Positions 55,218 to 64,000 of a stretch of 64,000 nucleotides of DNA are shown piece after piece. Every line of letters begins with the position of its first letter. The first letter of the stretch is position 1. Under the pieces are notes generated by a model that saw only the letters and a program-made list of their open reading frames with translations, had not been told where the DNA came from and ran no database searches. This DNA comes from Dolomedes plantarius (lineage: Eukaryota; Arthropoda; Arachnida; Araneae; Dolomedidae), in assembly GCA_907164885.2 (NCBI GenBank), contig OU015493.1:64031145-64095144 (forward strand), written 5' to 3'. Made by a program: the position numbers and the translations under genes.

Positions 55218-56454
55218 ATTACAAGTATTAAACATGAGGATGATTTTTAACGAAAAACAGCTTTTTGAAGACATGTTTCTCTATTAAAATACAGTGATCT
55301 AATATATCAAGGAAGGCATTAAATATTGTTTGAAAAATACGAAGGCATAATTTTACTAATTTTTAGTTTGAACTTATAATTTTAAATAGAGAAAAGAAAT
55401 TAATAGCTTAAAAATTTCTACATTTGCCTCCTAGAAAGATAAATCTGTCTAAATTATCATTGAATTTATAGCTACTTAAAGCGTGTATGCAATTTGAGAG
55501 ACACTCTGATTTAATGACCTCCCAGACGTGGGTCCTAAAGTTCTTAAAAAGGTTTTTACAATATTGTTACTCATTCGTAAGTACACTACCATAATTTAAT
55601 AACCAGCTTAAATATTTCAAGTGAAATAATAGTTGCAGTCTAACGCACTTGTTAAAAATAACTTTCATATCAGGAATTACGATCGGAGAAATATATATTA
55701 TTATTCTAACTTGTTAATTAACTTTATTACAAGAATGGGAAATAAATTAGGCGCACGCACGCACACACACACACAACTAAACATTTCAGTTACTTTTCCT
55801 CTTAATTACTTTCTCTTCGTTTGGAAGTTACAATATGCTTCTATATATTACTAAAATTGATTTGATTTTCCTATCACTCAGTGCAGTTAACAAGTTATAC
55901 AATAGCGCCATATTTCAAATAACGCGGCTCCTTAATACGTGTAGAAGCAGAATAAAATTAGTTTCGTAAAATTCGGTTGTAATTGCTAAAAGTAACGAGT
56001 TAGCTATCTTCTAGATTGCAGATTTATTTAGCAATCGTTTGATAATATTTTAGGTTTTCAACTATTTCTGGTCAATTCACGAATGATGGAAAAATCTTTT
56101 TTATTAATACTTAAAAAATAGGTAATTTAAAGGCTGCCACATTTGCTCTGAAATTGTCATAAAAGTAATTAAAGCTTCAGTGTTTTCTAACTGAAATAAA
56201 ACATTTTTTGCAATTATATTGCGCAGTTTATTCAGTATGAAATTTAGACGTAACAGAGGTCCATTTCAAATATATCGCTGTCGTATATCAACTGCAACAG
56301 AAATATTTAGCAAAACTTCCTTAATAGTAGTTGTTTGGTGTTGAGGCTTCATTGCAAAACGTTTGAGGATTTTTAAATGACGGTATATCAATCAAATGTC
56401 TCTAAAATATACTGTTTACCACACGAGCGGTTTAAAACAGTAACTTCTAAAATG
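55218..56454. other. AT-rich sequence with short (CA)n at 55752-55774
   Basis: Nothing else recognised. Confidence 0.45.
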
Positions 56455-57048
56455 ATGCGGAATTATCAAATTCGATTCTTCAGTTGACACTATGACAATA
56501 TATAAACTATCACAAAATTATGAAGAATGATCAAATTCGATTATTCAGTTGACAAATTGGCAATAAGTAAACTATCTCAAAATTATGAGGAATGATCAAA
56601 TTTGATTCATCAGTTGACACTATGACAATAAGTCTGTAAACCCTCCCAAAATTATGAAGAATGATCAAATTCGATTCTTCAGTTGACACTATGACAATAA
56701 GTTAATCATCTCAAAATTATGAAGAATGATCAAATTCGATTCTTCAGTTGACACTACAACAGTAAGTAAACCACCGCATAATTACCAAGAATGATCAAAT
56801 TCAATTCTTCAGTTGACAAATTGGCAATAAATAAACTATCTAAAAAAATGAGAAATGATAAAATTTGATTCTTCAGTTGACACTATGACAATGCGTAAAC
56901 CATCTCAAAATTATGAAGAATGATCAAATTCGATTCTTCAGTTGACAATATGACAATATATAAACCATCTCAAAATTATGAAGAATGATCAAATTCAATT
57001 CTTCAGTTGACACTATGACAATAAGTAAACTACCTCAAAATAAATTTT
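56455..57048 (+). repeat. Tandem repeat, unit about 60-63 bp, about 10 copies
   Basis: Each unit contains gaatgatcaaattcgattct, tcagttgacactatgacaat and aagtaaaccatctcaaaatt. Two units have a variant with aaattggcaataa replacing actatgacaat, so there is a higher-order pattern. Confidence 0.93.
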
Positions 57049-57059
57049 TCATTCTTTAT

Positions 57060-57560
57060 CTTCTTTCGGGTGCAATATTGAAAATTGTTTACATTCTTCC
57101 TAACCAACAAACGCAATGGAAAACCCGACGGGTTACAGGTGGTTTAGTATTTAATATTATCCCGTCGTCACTACGTCTTCCCCGACCAATTTTACTCGCA
57201 CCCGACTATGATACACTCACAGAGACTATTCGCGGTACAATTGCTGGCCACAAAAAAAATGTCGGGAATCAAGCGAATTCCTCGTCTCCTACGCAAGACT
57301 AATGACATCCTGGAAAAGACAGGGTTCGATAAGTAGGCACCGCGATGCGATTTTCTGAAAGCCCCGATCTCATTTTCAATGGCAGGGATGCATTACATAG
57401 ATTCATACAAAGAGCTTTCGCATGGTAGGATTAATAATGATTCCGTTAGGGATTAATTCATGTAATGTGCAGGTGGCCGTTAAGCTAGTTTCGTGGCGGT
57501 TTATTTAATAGCCTTAATGAAAGATCAGCATCTTAAATCCGAAAATTTCTGTGCTATAGT
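57060..57560. other. GC-richer non-repetitive block
   Basis: Composition is clearly higher in G+C than the surroundings from about 57115 to 57500. An open frame of 105 codons (56985-57302) runs out of the tandem repeat and has no known motif. It could be conserved non-coding DNA. Confidence 0.3.
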
Positions 57561-57752
57561 GAAGTAACTATTCTTGGTTTATTGTTACTGTCATACGTGT
57601 AACATTTAATGAAATAAAATTTGCTTATAAACCATGAGAAAGTAACAATTATACGCATTATAAATAATTTGTTGCTTAAAATAATTTATCCAGTGCATAC
57701 ATGCATATACATACATATGAAAAGGCTTAATAAGCTCAAAATCAAAACGCAT

Positions 57753-57909
<157 letters not shown>

Positions 57910-57944
57910 GACGAGTGTATTATTACACCCGTCATATTACAAAT

Positions 57945-58030
57945 TATGGCAGTCATGGTCATCCGGTGGTGTAGCAAGAAGTAATCCAGTACACATTGAA
58001 CAGGCATCAGTTCGAGTTACTCATGTTTAT
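57945..58030 (+). other. tRNA-like segment, possible SINE head
   Basis: An A-box-like tggtgtagcaag and a B-box-like agttcgagttactc lie about 40 bp apart on the plus strand. No second copy was seen, so this is weak. Confidence 0.4.
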
Positions 58031-58079
58031 TTCTTCGTTCGAACACGACCACTGATCCAAGGATCATCCAATTAAAATG

Positions 58080-58450
58080 TTCGCCTTTTACATTTTGGGA
58101 CCCGGCGAACACACGTCCGTCGTCATTGCCTTTTATCCCGCGCTCTGCTAAACCCTTTGTTAAAACTTAGGAGCAAAACTTTCGCGCATGCCCTGTGATG
58201 TCTATGAAATATTCCAGAATCCTCTCCATCTCTGAAATTACGTAACAGCTTCATTCCTCGCATGGCCGTGCTTGCTCTAAAAATAGATAGCTCGTCCGAC
58301 CACAGACGCGAATCAAGGTTATCTCATGGAACGGGGAAATTCCCTCCTATTTCGCGAGAAGCGAGTGCTGAAATCTGAAAGCATTGACGTTTAATGCCAC
58401 GAAATAAATTATCCCGAAGCCCCCCTTTAAATTTTAACTTAATTATCTCT
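58080..58450. other. GC-richer non-repetitive block
   Basis: Unique-looking sequence of balanced composition between two TA tracts. It contains tttcgcgcatgccctgtgat and tttcgcgagaagcgagtgct. No coding motif. Possible conserved non-coding element. Confidence 0.3.
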
Positions 58451-58470
58451 TTCCCAACTAATTTCTTGAC

Positions 58471-58664
<194 letters not shown>

Positions 58665-58683
58665 CTTCGGGACATACACCTTA

Positions 58684-58796
58684 CAGTGGATCAGAATAGC
58701 TAGAAGCGTTCCTGCGTATCACGGGTTCCGAATCCCGACTTATATAGAGCAATCCGAGTTATATAGAGCGAGTTATATAGAGCATGGTTCAAAGTT
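58684..58796 (+). other. tRNA-like head followed by short ttatatagagc repeats
   Basis: A B-box-like gggttccgaatcccga (58723-58738) is preceded by an A-box-like tagctagaagcg. Three copies of ttatatagagc follow between 58739 and 58782. It looks like a SINE head joined to a simple repeat or another element. Confidence 0.5.
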
Positions 58797-60274
58797 CTCG
58801 ACGTTATCGCTCGTAACAGGAAACTTAAGGATAATAAAGATGGAATACATAAAAAGTTTTGAGGAGTGCTATGACAGACTTTTAGCCCTGCAACAACTTA
58901 ATACCAGAAATTACGTACATTTGTTTTAATACTGTGGAATTAAGTTTAACTGAGAACATACCAAGAGAGAAGACGAAATAGTATTTAGAAAAGATAATTT
59001 TACAATGTTTACGCCAAACACTCAAAATCCAAATATAAAAAATTTTTATCTACAATTAAAATTTTAAGTTTATTTTAAATATCTTAGCCATAAAATTAGC
59101 TAAATTTAGACATATTTCAACGCAGATAAATGCAAAAAATCTGAGGATAATTTTAAATTGATATTAATTCATGTAATGTAATCCCGAAAAATTAAGTGAA
59201 TAAAATACAATATATTTTCACTGATTAGAACCTCTTTTTATACTCGTCAAATATTGTTTTTGTTCTATAAATTAAGCTTAATTCATATTTTATTTTCAAA
59301 TATACTTTTTACAGTGAATATTCTTTTTTTTTCTGTGAATATTCTTTAAAAAAATCATGTAAATTACTTAATACCATGCAAACATAATGAATAAACTAAA
59401 AACTTATTTATACTTCAACACTTATGTATTATTAATTTACCCTTACACGTTTTTGGCGTGACTAAAACTGAAAAAGTGATCGTGTTGTTGATATTTTTTT
59501 CGAACATGGTGAAACTTTAAAGACAATTCTTGAAACTGAGTGTGTATATAATTTTATTTGCGTATAATACTACACATAAAGATTTTCATTTATTCTTGAA
59601 ACAAAGAAATCCTAAAACTGCATACCTTGTAGCATAAAAAATTTAAAAATAGGATGGGCTTATTCCTACAAGGAATAACAAGTTGTACTTCTTTTGATGT
59701 AAATTACATTAAGGCAAAAGTGGAGGGAGCGTGCTATGGAGAAAATTAGAAAGGCAAACATCCCTTTACTTGCACTGTCTCCCTTTCCCTGTAATACATT
59801 AGTGCATGCCCTTCCTGCTCTCTTGTAAAAAAAAACCTCCTTTCTGTGCTTTCTATCTTCCCTTCTGTTTTTCTAGGCTTGTTCGTAATTACTTTTTCTT
59901 ATTTTCTCTACCAAACCCTACGTTTCAATGTAAGGTAATCTTAATTTCTTCTGTCAGTTACGAAGATTGCACACATCAATTTATATCTGAAACAGATTAG
60001 AAAGCAATTTGTGTTTACTTTTTCCAGAAGTTAATCATTTATTTTTCAAATCTATAGCTTGAAAAAATAATACATTGTTGATATTTCTAAGCTAACAGAC
60101 GATGGAGAATTACAAAAGTGGTTTTAGTAACAGCTTTGATGCAAAAAGATAAATAAAGAATTGAGATATAATCTAGAATTCACCATTTGTAAAAATATTA
60201 ATATCGGAAAATGTTACTTAAATAAATAATCACATGCTAAAGTTTCAGGTTTCGTCTTTATGCTGTTTATATTC
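58797..60274. other. AT-rich sequence, nothing recognised
   Basis: No coding frame, repeat pair or terminal repeat seen. Confidence 0.45.
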
Positions 60275-60277
60275 TTA

Positions 60278-60360
60278 TCTAACAAATTATAGTGACAGGG
60301 AAGCGGACTGAACCCATGTCTCCATAACTCAAAGCCGGCATTCTACCAGCTTAACTACCC
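60278..60360 (-). other. Degenerate tRNA-like sequence (SINE head or tRNA pseudogene)
   Basis: On the minus strand, ggggtagttaagctggtaga (A-box region) and gacatgggttcagtccgctt (B-box region) have tRNA spacing. The acceptor and T stems do not pair properly, so it is not a functional tRNA. No family member was seen elsewhere in the window. Confidence 0.5.
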
Positions 60361-60553
60361 CGTAAATACTAGGAAGCATTGTTTCCACTGACATACCCTA
60401 AAAAGCCTATATTTTTTTATGCTATGAGTATCAATATTTAAGGTATAGAACATTTTAATTATATAGTAATAATGAATAAAATTATTGCATTAAAATAATT
60501 TACATTACATAACATTTAATTAAATCACTATACTGCTAAAAATGAGTTTTAAA
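60361..60553. other. AT-rich spacer left of the mariner element
   Basis: Nothing recognised. Confidence 0.5.
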
Positions 60554-60555
60554 TA

Positions 60556-61746
60556 CAAGGTGCGCCCCTAAAGTAACCGGAGAATTTTTTATGGATAAGA
60601 AAAATACTACTCACCTTCAAATAAATTCATCTCCTTCAAAATAATCTCCAAAGGAGTCTAAATTTTTCCAACGTTTCTTCAAGTCATCCAAACACTGTTC
60701 ATAGGCGTTGGAACTAACCGTTGGCAAAATACGCGTAACATTTGATTGAATATCCGAGACGTTTTCAAATCTCTTTCCTTTCATGGCCATCTTAAACTTC
60801 GGAAAAAGGAAAAAATCAGCTGGCGATAAGTCGGGAGAATATGGTGGGTTATTTATCACTGTAAATGAATGCTTAGCAAGATAGTGTTGTACAGAAATTG
60901 CTGTATGGGGCCTAGCATCATCGTGTAAAAGAAACCATTGCTCACAATCAAAAAGTTCCTTCCTAACTAGCCTTATCCTGTTTCTTAATCGAAAAAGCAC
61001 CTCCTTGTAAAAATACTGATTAATTGTTTGATTTTCAGGAACAAATTCGTGGGGAATAAGTCCTTTGTAATCAAAAAATACAATCAGCATCACCTTAGTC
61101 TTTTGACATCCGTGCTTTTTTTTTGTATGGGAGAAGACGGTCCTTTCCACTGTGCACGTTTGTTGTTCTGTCAAAATCCGAGGCACAAATCGAGCACAAT
61201 CTTTTTCATTTTCAGATTTTCAATTAAAATTAATCTAAAGCTTTCTCTGCTTATCCCAAGCATGTCTGAAAGTTTCTGAGTTGTTATACGTCTATCAGCT
61301 TTTACCAAAGAACGAATTTTCTCCACATTTTCCTCATTCTGGGAAGTTGAAGGGCTCCCTGTCTTTGGTTCATCTTCAATGCTTTCTCGCCCACATTTAA
61401 AGCGGTTGTACCACTCATACACTTGTGTTCTTGATAACGATAAATCACTATAAACTGTTCGAATCATCTCTTAAGTTTCGGTAGCAGATTTACTTAATTT
61501 GTAACAAAATTTAATATTACAGCGTTGTTCCATCCCTAAGCAAATTTTTTTCTACAATGCCTTCTCAGTAAATGAAAATTACTACGGCGTTTTGATATGC
61601 AAACGACTAAATAACCAGTTTGAACTGGCTTTAACAAGAGTTGAGATGTCACTCTTTCATTCACTCTTTCAGGCGATTATTTTTTCCCTTTTTTATTTTA
61701 TCGTTTGATCTTTTAATTTGTCCAGTTACTTTATGGGCGCACCTTG
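60556..61746 (-). mobile_element. Mariner transposon (DD34D), defective, 1.19 kb
   Basis: The left end caaggtgcgcccctaaagta and the reverse complement of the right end caaggtgcgcccataaagta match 23 of 25. TA target copies lie at 60554-60555 and 61747-61748. One transposase gene lies on the minus strand, disabled by a stop, a frameshift and a deletion. Confidence 0.93.
60617..61533 (-). pseudogene. Mariner transposase with stop, frameshift and missing first catalytic Asp
   Basis: The gene starts at the ATG at 61533 (MEQRCNIKFCYKL). An in-frame TAA at 61471-61473 follows 20 codons in. From the Met at 61467 the helix-turn-helix region continues (VYEWYNRFKCG, EDEPKTGSPSTS, LSDMLGISRES). The frame shifts near 61194-61200. 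It resumes as CARFVPRILTEQQ and then jumps directly to a TVERTVFSHTKKK segment. The stretch that normally holds the first catalytic Asp (TGDETW-type motif), about 50 residues, is absent. The second Asp (LLHDDARPH, where the usual Asn is Asp) and third Asp (PYSPDLSPADFFLFP) remain with 34 residues between, DD34D. The C-terminus (GDYFEGDEFI) is complete. The copy is irreversibly inactive. Confidence 0.93.
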
Positions 61747-61748
61747 TA

Positions 61749-62485
<737 letters not shown>

Positions 62486-64000
62486 TCTTTTATCCAATAA
62501 ATTATATTACTGGTTGACCTTTTCGGAATTTCCTACCATCATGACAAAATTGCTTTATGAATTGTCGTTTAGGAGCATGTATCATCTATGAGAAAAACAT
62601 GCTACCTAGAAGTTTAATGACAGATTAAATAATTTTAATATATTCTTTCTGTGAACATTTTCAAGAACCTTTATACATCTCGATTTCACTAAACAAATTA
62701 CATAATTCAGATTCTTGATTCTCGATATCTCGCTTACATAATATAGATTCTTGTATATTCATTACATGAATATACAAGAAAACGTTAATATTCCTCTGCG
62801 TTTTCCCTGTGAAAGTTAAGGAATTAATAATAACCATTTTTCATTAACTTACAAATTTAAAAGGAATGCTATTTCGTTTAAACGATTTCAATCAACGACG
62901 TAATGCAAACATTTTTTTTTCTTTCTTTGCTCTAAACACCAAATTTATGTTAAGTTTTTAAATTCTTTAATTCTCTATAATGTAATAAATTGTATTTAAA
63001 TTCTATAACATAGAAGCATTTTTAGAGGATCACCATTATAAATTCGTATCTAATTCTGTATTTTAATAGAGGAAAATAAGGATATTCTAAGCCTCCTGAA
63101 TTACACAGATAGTAACGCTATTTTTCTAAAATAACAGCAATACACTATATTAATAGGCAAGGAGAATCCACAAACATTAAATTTATTTTATTATCATTGT
63201 ATTTTTTTTAAGCTTCATTTCGCTAGCTGTCGTAATCTTTTAAGTATTTTTTCCTTTTTCTATAACATAGAAACAAAACTTATATGAAAGTAGTTTAAGA
63301 AAAAAAACGATTTTAATCGAATTTAGGGGTTTAGTTTCTGTTTCCAGATTTAATTATATGATTATATATATATATATATTTTACTTTTCAATTTTGTAAG
63401 GTTCTATATGAGATCGCCTCATATGTAGTTATTTTGAAAATTTTCGTCCAAAGAAATTTTTTATCAGAATCGTTGCAGCTATTTTGTAACTGTCAATATA
63501 GTTTAAAAAAAACAGATTCCATAAAAAATATAAAAACTGAATTCATAACAATAATTTTATGTCACAAAAATTATTATCACCAAAATTTTGTAGTTTGGTT
63601 TGGTGCTTAAGATTTTCAAAATCATTTTGAAGCAACGAAACGCAAGCACTGTAATCGCGAGTTTCACCTTTGGCGATCATAACGCTTCGCATCCCGCCTG
63701 GCAAAGTGACAAGGCTCATATGAGCATAAATCAAGGTTTTCAGTCTGTAGGCGTCTGCGAGAAATGTTACTGGAAGATTTCCACTGATGTCTTACAAGCG
63801 GAGTTCGTCGCATACAATCGGCACTTAAACAGTTTTATCGCATGCTCGAGAGTCATTGGAGTATCGTTTCTTTTGTGGGGCAATGTAAACATGTGACATC
63901 AGAGAATAAGCCACCTTACAGCTTCAACGAAAACAGTGAGACAGAATTTCACGCGGTTTAGTATAACTGCAACTGAAAAGCAAAGTGTTTGACGGTTGAA
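62486..64000. other. AT-rich sequence; GC-richer block at 63610-63990
   Basis: A short (TA)n lies at 63363-63380. From 63610 to the end the composition becomes more balanced. A 98-codon plus-strand frame (63600-63896) lacks any motif I know. This might be unique host sequence or conserved non-coding DNA. Confidence 0.35.

Noticed and set aside
60278..60360. Functional tRNA gene on the minus strand
   Set aside because: A- and B-box-like sequences are present, but the acceptor and T stems do not pair; called tRNA-like only.
63600..63896. 98-codon frame with balanced composition, considered as a host gene exon
   Set aside because: No recognised domain and no splice structure; kept only as a GC-richer block.

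Overview
This window looks like AT-rich arthropod nuclear DNA, most likely arachnid and possibly an orb-weaver-type spider. The assignment is inference. It rests on very long (TA)n tracts, arthropod-type Tc1/mariner transposases, Helitron ends, tRNA-derived SINEs and two copies of a retrotransposon RNase H tail of a kind I associate with spider genomes. I see no host protein-coding gene, rRNA, functional tRNA, CRISPR array or prokaryotic feature. The window reads as intergenic or intronic DNA colonised by transposons. Long reading frames of alternating Tyr-Ile are (TA)n artefacts.

Layout. 1-5 kb: a LINE RNase H tail, one copy of a dispersed repeat, and a DD41D mariner-like element with terminal repeats and a frameshifted transposase. 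6.7-9.3 kb: a Helitron, then a decayed hAT-like element with a second repeat nested inside. 10.4-15.4 kb: a second LINE tail and three tRNA-derived SINEs, one with a 20-bp target duplication. 15.4-19.4 kb: a Tc1 element (DD34E, one frameshift) sitting in a TA tract, a MITE next to it, and an internally deleted relative of the 4-kb mariner. 20-28.3 kb: a second copy of the 6.7-kb Helitron, three tandem-repeat arrays, a palindromic mariner derivative and more SINEs. 28.3-34.4 kb: no recognisable feature. 34.4-38.3 kb: a TTAA-flanked element with G-run ends, and a heavily decayed irritans-type mariner. 40.3-41.5 kb: the only intact gene, a Tc1-superfamily transposase with DD36E spacing between near-perfect terminal repeats and TA target duplications. 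43-46.2 kb: a third Helitron-like element of another family and two pogo-like elements in TA tracts. 48.7-51 kb: a dispersed repeat, a diverged tandem duplication, a GC-rich insert and a hAT MITE with an 8-bp target duplication. 52-60 kb: mostly featureless, with a SINE, a 62-bp tandem array, two GC-richer non-repetitive blocks and very long TA tracts. 60.5-61.8 kb: a dead DD34D mariner. 61.8-64 kb: microsatellites and unrecognised sequence.

The elements act in cis only. Intact copies such as the one at 40.3 kb could supply transposase to non-autonomous relatives with matching ends, but none of the MITEs here shares its termini. The best leads are the intact DD36E element, the palindromic mariner derivative at 25.2-25.8 kb carrying two outward-facing transposase 3' ends, the stacked insertions at 50.4-50.9 kb, and repeated insertion of TA-targeting elements into TA microsatellites. 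I found no convincing new multi-gene system.
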